From: Drouetiella sp036703255
GTDB taxonomy: Bacteria; Cyanobacteriota; Cyanobacteriia; Elainellales; Elainellaceae
Length of the DNA stretch: 64,000 nucleotides
Assembly: GCA_036703255.1 (NCBI GenBank)
Contig: DATNPL010000071.1
Coordinates: 1-64,000 of the forward strand
Direction of reading: 5' to 3'
How positions within the stretch are numbered: the first letter of the stretch is position 1; the number at the start of each line of letters is the position of its first letter. Below are positions 7,971 to 16,074 of this stretch, piece by piece. Below the pieces are notes generated by a model. The model was not told the DNA's origin, made no database searches, and was given only the letters and a program-made list of their open reading frames with translations. The position numbers and the translations under genes were made by a program.

Positions 7971-8909
7971 ATGAAGCCCAGCATTGCCACCATTACCTTT
8001 AACCCAGCCGTCGATCAAACGGTTTCTATTCCCAACTTTCAAGCCGGAGCGGTGAACCGTGTGGAGTGGGAGCAGTCTGATCCGGGCGGCAAGGGCGTCA
8101 ACGTGGCCTCTTTTTTAGCCGATTTTGGCTGCTCCATCACGGTTTCCGGGTTCCTGGGCAAAGACAACGCCGAGCTATTTCAAAGCTTCTTTATCCAGAA
8201 GGGCATTGAAAATCGGTTTGTGTCGATCGCAGGCAAAACCCGCGTTAACGTCAAAATCATTGACAATCTGCAAAATCAGGTCACGGATGTTAACTTTCCC
8301 GGTCAGTCTCCGACTCCGGCAGATATTGCGACCCTGTATCAGGTACTCGATAATTTAGCCGCCCTTTGCGACTGGTTTGTCCTGGCGGGAAGTCTTCCAG
8401 GTGGCTTACCGTCCAGCATTTACGGGGAGTGGGTGGCTCACCTCAAAGCCCAAGGCAAAACCGTGGTTCTGGATGCCAGTGGCGAGAGTTTTCGGCAGGC
8501 AATTCCCTTTGCGCCCTATGCCATTAAGCCCAACGTCGAGGAATTGCAGGAGCTGTGCGGTCATCGCCTGGAGAGCGAAGCGGCGATCGTTCAAACGGCT
8601 CAAGATTTGCTGGGCAAAGGCATTGAATGCGTTGTCGTATCGATGGGTGCCCAAGGAGCCATCTTTGCCGAAGCGCATGAGGTGATCCTGGCGCGTCCTC
8701 CCAAAATCGAGGTGGTGAGTACGGTTGGGGCGGGTGACGCGATGGTTTCTGGGCTGATTGTGGGGAAGCTGCGCGGCTTCTCTCTGGCGGACTGCGCCAA
8801 GCTGGCAACCGCTTTTTCGATGGGCGCACTGAGCCAGCTCGGCCCCAGGCTACCGCCGCAAGCCACAATCGAATCATTTATGGAGCAGGTTATGGTCAAT
8901 ACGCTTTAG
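7971..8909 (+). CDS. fruK: 1-phosphofructokinase (PfkB family)
   Basis: A 312-residue PfkB-type sugar kinase that phosphorylates the fructose-1-phosphate made by the PTS to fructose-1,6-bisphosphate, feeding glycolysis. The N-terminus TITFNPAVDQT is typical of FruK/LacC enzymes. The sugar-binding PGGKGVNVA motif is at about 38-46, and the C-terminal STVGAGDAMVSG holds the catalytic base Asp256 with the anion hole before it. Length matches the family. It lies between fruB and fruA on the same strand, which fixes the substrate as fructose-1-phosphate rather than tagatose-6-phosphate with good confidence. Confidence 0.95.
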   Translation: MKPSIATITFNPAVDQTVSIPNFQAGAVNRVEWEQSDPGGKGVNVASFLADFGCSITVSGFLGKDNAELFQSFFIQKGIENRFVSIAGKTRVNVKIIDNLQNQVTDVNFPGQSPTPADIATLYQVLDNLAALCDWFVLAGSLPGGLPSSIYGEWVAHLKAQGKTVVLDASGESFRQAIPFAPYAIKPNVEELQELCGHRLESEAAIVQTAQDLLGKGIECVVVSMGAQGAIFAEAHEVILARPPKIEVVSTVGAGDAMVSGLIVGKLRGFSLADCAKLATAFSMGALSQLGPRLPPQATIESFMEQVMVNTL

Positions 8910-9000
8910 CAGAAATCTTGCAAGAGAACCTTTAGCAGCAAGAATGTAACAGCATTACAGAACGCTTTTAACCGCACTTTTAACTCGCAACTTAGACATT

Positions 9001-10896
9001 ATGAAACCCACTCAAAAGATTGTGGCGGTGACAGCCTGTCCTACAGGTATTGCCCACACCTTTATGGCAGCCGAGGCACTAAAGAAAACGGCTGAGATTA
9101 TGGGCTATGACATCCAGGTGGAAACGCAGGGTGCCAATGGTGTGAATTCACTGCTAACCGATGCCGCGATCGCCGCTGCTGATGTGGTGATTACGGCAGC
9201 AGATATTCATGTGGATGCCTCGCGATTTACCAATAAACCCATTTATGCGACCTCTACGAGCCGTGCGATTCGAGAAACCCGAACGGTGATTGAAGAGGCG
9301 ATTCTTCAAGGTGAGCAGGCGGGTAAGGATATCTATGTCGAATCCTTTGCCAATGCCAAACCCTATACGGCTGATCAAAACCTGGACAATGGGGCGATCG
9401 TTCCTCCCACGCCGCCTATCCCGGTGCCGCCCGTTGCTGTGCTTTCATCTGACACCGCCAGCTCTCGGGCGCGTCTGGTGGGCATTACCGCTTGTCCTAC
9501 AGGCATCGCCCACACCTTTATGGCGGCCGAGGCCCTGCGCAAAGCTGCCGTTGAAATGGGGCATGACATTCGGGTAGAAACCCAGGGTTCTGTCGGAGCC
9601 AAAAATGCGTTAACCGATGAAGAAATTGCTCAGGCTGACGCAGTAGTGATTGCCGCTGATACCCATGTTGACCTGTCTCGATTTGCAGGCAAAAGGGTGT
9701 ATGAGACTTCCACTAAACAGGCGCTTAAGTCTGGGCGATCGGTGATCGAAGCGGCTCTGGCGCTGCCTGAAGCGGCAGTTGCAGGTCTGCCTGCGGGCAC
9801 TAATGCAGCGGGTACTGATGACTACCTAAAATCGGTGCAGCGTGCCAAGGCAGAACAGTCGGCTAAGCGATCGGGTCCCTATAAGCACCTGCTGACCGGG
9901 GTTTCCTACATGCTGCCCGTGATCGTGGCGGGGGGCTTAATTATTGCTCTGTCTTTTGTTTTTGGCCTGAAGCCAGAACCAGGAAGCATTGGCGATGCTC
10001 TGCTACAAATTGGCGGCAAGTCGGCTTTTTCGCTAATTGTGCCCGTGCTATCAGGCTTTATTGCCTTTTCCATTGCCGATCGCCCTGGGCTAGCTCCCGG
10101 CTTGATTGGTGGGATGCTGGCAGCAAACTTAGGCATGGGATTTTTAGGCGGTATTCTCTCCGGCTATCTAGCGGGCTATATTGCCCTGTTCGTTAGAGAG
10201 AAGGTGAACTTGCCTGCCAACTTTGAAGGGCTAAAGCCTGTGCTAATTATTCCGCTGCTTTCAACGCTAGCGGTAGGGCTGTTGCTATTTTACGTATTTG
10301 GCACGCCTATCAAAGCCGTGATGGATGGACTGACGGCCTTCTTGCAAAGCATGGGACAAACCAACGCCGTTCTGCTGGGTTTGGTGTTGGGTGGCATGAT
10401 GGCGATCGATATGGGTGGGCCAGTCAACAAAGCTGCCTACACGTTTGCGGTAGGGTTACTGGCTAGCAATATCGATCAACCGATGGCGGCAGTCATGGCC
10501 GCTGGGATGACGCCGCCCCTGGGCTTGTCATTGGCAACGCTGATGGCCAAGCGGCTCTTTAACGAAGATGAGCTTCAGGCAGGGCGGGTTGCCTCAGTCT
10601 TGGGGATTTCCTTCATCACCGAAGGTGCAATTCCCTTTGCGGCCAAAGATCCGATTCGCGTGCTGCCTGCCTGTGTGCTGGGTTCCGCTATCACAGGCGG
10701 ACTGTCAATGCTATTCGGTTGCAGCTTGCGGGCACCGCATGGTGGCATCTTTGTGCTAGCGATTCCCAATGCCGTTACCCAAGGTGGGCTATATGTGGTG
10801 GCGATCGCAGCCGGAACTTTAGTAACCGCCATTGCCGTGACGCAATTCAAGCGTTGGCAGCCCAAGCCCCAAGTGGAGCCGAAGCCACTCGTCTAG
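9001..10896 (+). CDS. fruA: PTS fructose permease, IIB-IIB-IIC
   Basis: A 631-residue membrane permease that imports fructose while phosphorylating it to fructose-1-phosphate. Two IIB domains are in tandem: residues about 5-105, with Cys13 in VAVTACPTGIAHTF, and about 157-260, with Cys165 in VGITACPTGIAHTF. A Pro-rich linker (about 133-148) separates them. The IIC domain starts near residue 292 (GPYKHLLTGVSYMLP) and has about eight or more hydrophobic segments, with MGGPVNKAAYTF and the conserved EGAIPF. In E. coli FruA the first IIB lacks the active cysteine; here both keep it. It is the last gene of the operon, 91 nt after fruK. Confidence 0.95.
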   Translation: MKPTQKIVAVTACPTGIAHTFMAAEALKKTAEIMGYDIQVETQGANGVNSLLTDAAIAAADVVITAADIHVDASRFTNKPIYATSTSRAIRETRTVIEEAILQGEQAGKDIYVESFANAKPYTADQNLDNGAIVPPTPPIPVPPVAVLSSDTASSRARLVGITACPTGIAHTFMAAEALRKAAVEMGHDIRVETQGSVGAKNALTDEEIAQADAVVIAADTHVDLSRFAGKRVYETSTKQALKSGRSVIEAALALPEAAVAGLPAGTNAAGTDDYLKSVQRAKAEQSAKRSGPYKHLLTGVSYMLPVIVAGGLIIALSFVFGLKPEPGSIGDALLQIGGKSAFSLIVPVLSGFIAFSIADRPGLAPGLIGGMLAANLGMGFLGGILSGYLAGYIALFVREKVNLPANFEGLKPVLIIPLLSTLAVGLLLFYVFGTPIKAVMDGLTAFLQSMGQTNAVLLGLVLGGMMAIDMGGPVNKAAYTFAVGLLASNIDQPMAAVMAAGMTPPLGLSLATLMAKRLFNEDELQAGRVASVLGISFITEGAIPFAAKDPIRVLPACVLGSAITGGLSMLFGCSLRAPHGGIFVLAIPNAVTQGGLYVVAIAAGTLVTAIAVTQFKRWQPKPQVEPKPLV

Positions 10897-10902
10897 AGGC
10901 TA

Positions 10903-11066
10903 AGAGGATGTTTGAAAAGTGGTCGGCTGTGATTTTAGGCACCTGTTGATCCCCCCTGCCCCCCTTAAAAAGGGGGGAAATGAATTCAAAGTCCCCCTTT
11001 TTAAGGGGGATTTAGGGGGATCTGAAACGTTTCGCTACCCATAGTTGGACTTTTCAAACATCCTCT
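10903..11066. mobile_element. MITE-like element with 18-bp terminal inverted repeats
   Basis: An element of 164 bp bounded by perfect 18-bp inverted repeats, AGAGGATGTTTGAAAAGT at 10903-10920 and its complement at 11049-11066. It has no coding capacity. Inside are two G/C hairpins, CCCCCCTT...AAGGGGGG (10959-10977) and CCCCCTT...AAGGGGG (10993-11009), of a kind I associate with common cyanobacterial intergenic repeats. No clear target duplication was seen (flanks TA and AA). It starts 7 nt after the fruA stop, so it could have brought or replaced the operon's terminator. Confidence 0.75.
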
Positions 11067-11076
11067 AAGCAGATTG

Positions 11077-11107
11077 TTGTAGTGCGGGCATCCTGCTCGC
11101 ACTACAA
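11077..11107. repeat. Short inverted repeat (10-bp stem)
   Basis: TTGTAGTGCG at 11077-11086 pairs with CGCACTACAA at 11098-11107 around an 11-nt loop. It follows the MITE-like element and precedes the 3' end of the minus-strand pentapeptide gene, so it may serve as a bidirectional transcription end, though no T-tract is present. Confidence 0.6.
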
Positions 11108-11133
11108 GCTTTCCGAACCAGCAACATCATCTT

Positions 11134-11859
11134 TTAGTATCTCGGCTGCCCAGTATAGGTTTGGCCTTTGGGCATGACAGCAAAATCGATCCGGGCATTG
11201 TCAAGATTTGCGCCCTCTAATTTAGCTTCTGACAGGTTGGCATAGCGTAAATCTGCATCGCGCAAATCGGCACCGCTAAGGTCAGCATGTTGCAGCAAGG
11301 TTCCATAAAGGCTGGCTCCTCGGAGATTGGCGCGGTTGAGCTTGGCGAAGGTGAGATCAGTCTCTCGCAGTTCTGCCTTAACCAGCGTTGCGTCGGTTAG
11401 ATTGGCCTTTGAAAGGCTGGCGTTGATCATCTCGGCCTGACTCAAATCAGCATTCTGCAAGTTTGCCTGTTTCAGATCCGCTCCGTTGAGTTGGGCTTTG
11501 ACTAAATGAGCCGTCTGCAAATTTGCCTGAAACAACACTGCGTTAACCAGCTTAGTGTTGGCAAATTTTGCTTGCTTCAATTCAGCTTGAGTTAGTTCAA
11601 CTCGGCTCAGATCCCTATTGCTAAAGTCTGCCCCCGCCAAACTGCATCGGACGCAGCGATTGTCACGCTTCACCTGATCGATCGCCGCCTTTCCAGCCAA
11701 ATCATCCGGTTGGAGCACCGCTTTAGGCGTCCTGATCGCCATTGACTGCATTGGGGTAGACAGCGGCTCAGAGCGCGAAAAGACTTCGGCCATATGAAGT
11801 GCCATAGGCAGAAGAGCAGCTACGACCGCGAAAACAGTAATGATAGACTGAAAATTCAT
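11134..11859 (-). CDS. Exported pentapeptide-repeat protein
   Basis: A 241-residue protein with an N-terminal hydrophobic segment (SIITVFAVVAALLPMALHMA) that is probably a signal peptide or membrane anchor. A CVRCSLAGADF segment follows, then about 25 consecutive A(D/N)LxX pentapeptides (about residues 72-230, for example LNGADLKQANLQNADLSQAE), which build a right-handed quadrilateral beta helix. Such proteins are abundant in cyanobacteria and mostly of unknown role. It is the last gene on the strand of the chemosensory cluster, 49 nt after the CheW-like gene, so it may be co-transcribed. The paired cysteines before the repeats are unexplained. Confidence 0.85.
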   Translation of the reverse strand: MNFQSIITVFAVVAALLPMALHMAEVFSRSEPLSTPMQSMAIRTPKAVLQPDDLAGKAAIDQVKRDNRCVRCSLAGADFSNRDLSRVELTQAELKQAKFANTKLVNAVLFQANLQTAHLVKAQLNGADLKQANLQNADLSQAEMINASLSKANLTDATLVKAELRETDLTFAKLNRANLRGASLYGTLLQHADLSGADLRDADLRYANLSEAKLEGANLDNARIDFAVMPKGQTYTGQPRY

Positions 11860-11908
11860 AGGAGATGCATTAGAGATATTCAGGTGAACATTAAAGCGTA
11901 AGCTTACG

Positions 11909-12487
11909 CTACAAAAAATCAGGGGTTGCAGGAAGCGATCGCGTTTGCATCTTTAACAATTGCTCAAGGTTTAGTAGAAACAAAGGAGACTCTGCCGGGA
12001 TGACTACTAAGGCACTGATACAGCGAATATTGCCCTCTACTAAGTAGGCAGTCGGTAAAGGTTTGAAGGCCGAAAGAGGAACACGTCGCAGCATTGGCTG
12101 AGAGTCTAAAGGGATACCAACGGACTCGCCTTGCAGATCTTGAACGATTAATAAGTAAGCAGAAGAAACGACTGGCAGATCTGTATCTGGCAATGACTCT
12201 GGCGAAGGCTGTAGCTCAGCCGTCTGCTGCGGAGCAATGAGCTTGATCGCTTCGCGTCTGCCAAAGATTCGCTCTTTTGCATCAATCACTAAAATCTGCC
12301 GATCTTGGTAATGGGTGAATCTCAACCCTTGTCCATCCGGCGCGCCATAGACCTGACCGAGCGAAACTACCTTCTCAGCAGCCTGAATGGGCAGCGTAAA
12401 CCATGTCTGATGAATGCAAAACACAATCAGCTTTTGGGTGGCTTCCGCCCGACGATTGGCTAAACGGCGCGAAAGGGAGGATGACAT
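11909..12487 (-). CDS. CheW-like scaffold domain protein
   Basis: A 192-residue soluble protein with one CheW-like SH3 domain, recognisable from KLIVFCIHQTWFTLPIQAAEKVVSLGQVY, the middle beta strands (ILVIDAKERIFG), and LLIVQDLQGESVGIPLDS. It would help couple receptor and CheA. A short basic N-terminus precedes the domain and an insertion (about residues 85-110) lies in the middle, so it is more divergent than the CheW at 19615-20139. It lies 78 nt after the cheA-type gene and is read in the same direction. A second divergent CheW at the end of the cluster is seen in other cyanobacterial Pix/Tax-type operons. Confidence 0.8.
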   Translation of the reverse strand: MSSSLSRRLANRRAEATQKLIVFCIHQTWFTLPIQAAEKVVSLGQVYGAPDGQGLRFTHYQDRQILVIDAKERIFGRREAIKLIAPQQTAELQPSPESLPDTDLPVVSSAYLLIVQDLQGESVGIPLDSQPMLRRVPLSAFKPLPTAYLVEGNIRCISALVVIPAESPLFLLNLEQLLKMQTRSLPATPDFL

Positions 12488-12565
12488 GGGAACATTTCTG
12501 AAGGTTAGATTTTAAATGTTGGATGTCGGCAACCTGATCTTGAAGAGTTCAGCCAGACTTTCGCG

Positions 12566-15500
12566 CTAGATAGCTGCTTCCAGCTCAACTAAGCTTTCGA
12601 GCGTTTGCAGCAGCATCTGCTCGTTATAGGGCTTGGAAAAGTAAGCGCTTGCCCCTAAACTCATTGCTAGCTGGCGGTGCTTGTCACCACTGCGGGAAGT
12701 CAACATGGCGATCGGAATATGCTCTAGAGGTGGACTCGCTTTGATTTTGGCTAAAAAGCCGTAGCCATCCAGTCGGGGCATTTCAATGTCGCAAATCACG
12801 ACTTGAACCTGCAATCCCGCACTGAGCTTATCGAGAGCATCTTGACCATCCTTAGCCTGCGCCACCTGATAGCCCGCTTTTTCTAACGTCAAAGCCAGCA
12901 GCCGTCGCACGTTAATCGAGTCATCGACCACAAGGACGGTAGGCTGCCGCTCTAGAGGGGAGAAGGTTTCAGGTTGAAGATGGCGCGATTCAGGCAGAGC
13001 GCCTTGCGATCGGCTGGGAGCATCTACCTTAGAGCGTTCGCAGCTCGCAATCCAGTGCAGTAGTTCCGGTACGTTGACCAGCGGTACGACCCGGCCATCG
13101 CCCAAAATGGTGCAGTTGGAGAAGCCAGCGGGCATTAGCAAGCCGCCTTCTACCTTACGAATGGCAACTTCTTGCTCACCCCAACTGCGATCGACCTGTA
13201 GCCCAACTAGCTGGCTGCCCTGAGTCAGCAGCAGTACAGTAGGCACGTTAATACTGGCCTGGGTTTCTAGCCCTTCAGGCTGGTAGGCGCGACGAAATTC
13301 TAGCCACTGCGACAAGCGCACAAGCTGCACCATCGTGTTTTCCCAGGTAAAGGCTTCGTTACCCGCAGTGGCAATCACCTGCTCTGGAGGCAGCAGCAGC
13401 ATTTCTTCGATCGCATCAATTGGGAAGGCCATCAACATCCCGTGGCTTTCGGCAATCAGCACCCGTGCCACAGACAGCGTAAACGGCACAGACAGCGTAA
13501 AGGTGGTACCCAAACCGGGCTGAGTATCAACTTTAATTTCGCCCTGAATTTGGCGGAGGCGATCGCGCACCACATCCATGCCCACACCTCGCCCCGACAG
13601 TGCCGTAACGCGATCGCTCGTGCTAAATCCAGGTTCAAAGATTAGCGACAGCAGCTCTTCGTCAGAGGCGGCCGCCAGCAGCACCTCATCTAGCCCCATT
13701 TGGCGGGCTTTGGCTCGCACTTTGTCGATAGGAATGCCGCCGCCATCATCTCGCAGCGTAATAATGGTGCGGTTGTTGCGATGTAGCGCCCGAATTTCGA
13801 TCAAACCTTGGTGCGGCTTGCCACGATTGCTCCGAGTCTTAGCATCTTCTATGCCGTGATCAAAGGCGTTGCGTAACAGGTGCATCAGCGGATCGGTCAA
13901 GGCTTCCAAAATGTTGCGATCGACCAGGGTATTGGCTCCGTAAATCTGGATCTGCACTAGCTTGCCATGCTGAAGCGATAATTCGCGGATGGCTCGGGGG
14001 AAGCGATCGGTGATGTCGGAAAGGGGACGCATTCTCACCTGTGTCAGCTTGGTGCGTAACTGGCGTGAGGTTTTGTTTAACTCCCGCGAAGTTTGTTCAA
14101 CATCTTCCAAGCTAATCTCAATATCGCTGTTAACCTCCTGAATCTGGACGATCGTTTCCATCATCTCTTGAGACATGAGATGTTGTTCGCTATACCGATC
14201 CATTTCCAAGGCATCAAATCCGCCCAGATTGACGTTATGAGCGGCATCTGAGCCAATGAGCAGGCGGCTGTGTGCAGAGGGCTTTGAGCCAAAATCCAGC
14301 AAGGGCAACCCCAAATCTGACTGGTTGGCAACCCGATCGTAAGCGCTGCGAAGTTGGGAATTCGATCGCTCTAGAGTTAGCACTCTCTGAGTCATAATCT
14401 GCACCAAGTTTCGTAGCCGCTTCAGGTGCAAATCTAGTCCGTTGCGCTCAATCGTCAGTTCTCCAAATAGGTCACTTAACTGATCAAGTTGCTTGCTGGG
14501 AACCCGTACCGAGTTTTCAGTCGAGTCTTTCGGATATTCTTTGACTGTAGTAGGATCGAGCGCCGCTTCTGAGACTCGAAATTCTCTAGCCTGACCCGTG
14601 GAAGCTACATCGCGCTCGGTAACTTGACCGATAGGCTGACATGCCGTTTGGATCGATCGCACTGTAATCGTTTCGGTGGCAGTATCCGCAGAGGTTTCAG
14701 GAACGGTATCTGTTAAGGTATCCACAGAGATGTCTGTAGAATTATCTGTAGAGATATCTGTAGAGATATCTGTAGAATTATCAGTAAAAATACCTTGAGA
14801 GAGGTCGGCAGAGATATCAGAAAAAGTATCAAAAGCGGGATTTTGATCAATCCCGTCAATGTCAGATTCAATGTCAGGCAATTCTGAAGACACAGAAGCG
14901 TCGATCGCGAACTCTTCTGGAGGCTGAGAATCCGCTGCTGCTTCTGGCGCTGCTTCTGGCGTTTCTGAGACTACCCAAGTTTCTGGATTAGCCCATGCTT
15001 CTGAACTCGCCCAATCGGCTGAAGCTGCCCAGTCTTCCGAAACCGCCCAGTCTTCCGAACTCGCCCAATCTCCTGCCCCCGTCAGTTCTTCAGCAAACTC
15101 TAGAGATTCTGCCTCGGCAAAGTTGGATTCTGCTCCAGCAAATGTCTCTGTCAGCGCAAGTTCTGTAGGCATCGATTCCAGGTGCCCTGTGAGAACGAGG
15201 GCTTGCGATCGCCGCCATGCCTCTAACGCCAGCTCAGCGACGGCCTCAACGCGATCGGCAGGGGCAGCCGTGATGGATTGAGAGACAGAATTGCATAACT
15301 CGGTAAAGGCAGGCAACTGCAACATTTCGCCCAGTCCGCCCAATTCCTGCGCCAGAATATCGACCTCTTCTCGCAGGCAGGGAGAATGCTCAGCGATCAC
15401 GGCGGCCAACCGTTCTAGACAGCCTTCCACCTCTGTCTGAAACAGCATGGGAATGACATCTTGACCCTCTTCAGGCGACAGAATCGAGTTGGCATCTTCG

Positions 15501-15940
15501 GCGTCTGGATCGCCCAATCGTTCATGCAGCTGATCTAGAACGGGATTCGCATGATTCTCGATCCAGTGAGGATTGACTGCCGCACCGCCCTGATGGCTGG
15601 GAGAAAATGCGGCGCGATCGCACTCAATCACCTGCCGTAGACAGTCAACGCCTGTGAGCAAAAGCCCTTCTAGTTCAGCATCCACCTCAATCGTATGGCG
15701 CTGAATTTTTAAGACTTTGAACGAATCTTCTAGCCGATGCGCCAGGGCACTCAAGACCTGAAAGCCCATCATGCCAGCCCCGCCTTTGATAGAGTGAGCC
15801 GCTCGGAGTGCCGCATTGACGCGATCGATATCAACACCACTGCTGGCTAAGCCTAGCAGGGCAGTCTCCAGCGTCCCCAGATACTCCTGAGCTTCATCGA
15901 GAAACTGAAGCTGTATTTCGAGTTCCTTATCCTGTGACAT
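12566..15940 (-). CDS. CheA-type hybrid histidine kinase with C-terminal receiver (PixL/HmpE/PilL-like)
   Basis: A 1124-residue chemotaxis-family kinase. An HPt domain with phosphorylatable His49 (RAAHSIKGGAG) is followed by a second helical region to about 255. Then come a low-complexity acidic linker (about 265-425) with Trp-Ala/Ser repeats at 291-322 and Asp-Ser-Thr repeats near 386-412, a dimerisation region and a GHKL ATPase (LRNAFDHGIED, ALSGRGVGMDVV). A CheW-like domain and a receiver with Asp1051 (VICDIEMPRLDGYG) complete it. It would phosphorylate its own receiver and the CheY-type proteins upstream to steer pili. The downstream end of the MCP gene is 134 nt away, with a 15-bp triplicate repeat between. 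Confidence 0.93.
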   Translation of the reverse strand: MSQDKELEIQLQFLDEAQEYLGTLETALLGLASSGVDIDRVNAALRAAHSIKGGAGMMGFQVLSALAHRLEDSFKVLKIQRHTIEVDAELEGLLLTGVDCLRQVIECDRAAFSPSHQGGAAVNPHWIENHANPVLDQLHERLGDPDAEDANSILSPEEGQDVIPMLFQTEVEGCLERLAAVIAEHSPCLREEVDILAQELGGLGEMLQLPAFTELCNSVSQSITAAPADRVEAVAELALEAWRRSQALVLTGHLESMPTELALTETFAGAESNFAEAESLEFAEELTGAGDWASSEDWAVSEDWAASADWASSEAWANPETWVVSETPEAAPEAAADSQPPEEFAIDASVSSELPDIESDIDGIDQNPAFDTFSDISADLSQGIFTDNSTDISTDISTDNSTDISVDTLTDTVPETSADTATETITVRSIQTACQPIGQVTERDVASTGQAREFRVSEAALDPTTVKEYPKDSTENSVRVPSKQLDQLSDLFGELTIERNGLDLHLKRLRNLVQIMTQRVLTLERSNSQLRSAYDRVANQSDLGLPLLDFGSKPSAHSRLLIGSDAAHNVNLGGFDALEMDRYSEQHLMSQEMMETIVQIQEVNSDIEISLEDVEQTSRELNKTSRQLRTKLTQVRMRPLSDITDRFPRAIRELSLQHGKLVQIQIYGANTLVDRNILEALTDPLMHLLRNAFDHGIEDAKTRSNRGKPHQGLIEIRALHRNNRTIITLRDDGGGIPIDKVRAKARQMGLDEVLLAAASDEELLSLIFEPGFSTSDRVTALSGRGVGMDVVRDRLRQIQGEIKVDTQPGLGTTFTLSVPFTLSVARVLIAESHGMLMAFPIDAIEEMLLLPPEQVIATAGNEAFTWENTMVQLVRLSQWLEFRRAYQPEGLETQASINVPTVLLLTQGSQLVGLQVDRSWGEQEVAIRKVEGGLLMPAGFSNCTILGDGRVVPLVNVPELLHWIASCERSKVDAPSRSQGALPESRHLQPETFSPLERQPTVLVVDDSINVRRLLALTLEKAGYQVAQAKDGQDALDKLSAGLQVQVVICDIEMPRLDGYGFLAKIKASPPLEHIPIAMLTSRSGDKHRQLAMSLGASAYFSKPYNEQMLLQTLESLVELEAAI

Positions 15941-16007
15941 AAGTGTGGCTCGGTAGATTGGGGTTCAGGGTTTAGTTGTAAAGTCTGGTTTCGAGAGCAA
16001 GTTCAAC

Positions 16008-16052
16008 ATAGTTCAATTGGAAATAGTTCAATTGGAAATAGTTCAATTGGAA
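16008..16052. repeat. Three perfect 15-bp tandem repeats between MCP and cheA genes
   Basis: ATAGTTCAATTGGAA occurs three times without mismatch at 16008-16022, 16023-16037 and 16038-16052. It lies in the 134-nt gap between the MCP stop codon and the cheA start codon, upstream of the latter. Copy number could vary by slippage and alter leader length. Each unit contains the palindrome CAATTG. Confidence 0.9.
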
Positions 16053-16074
16053 CCGAAGAGAGTTAAGAATCTAA

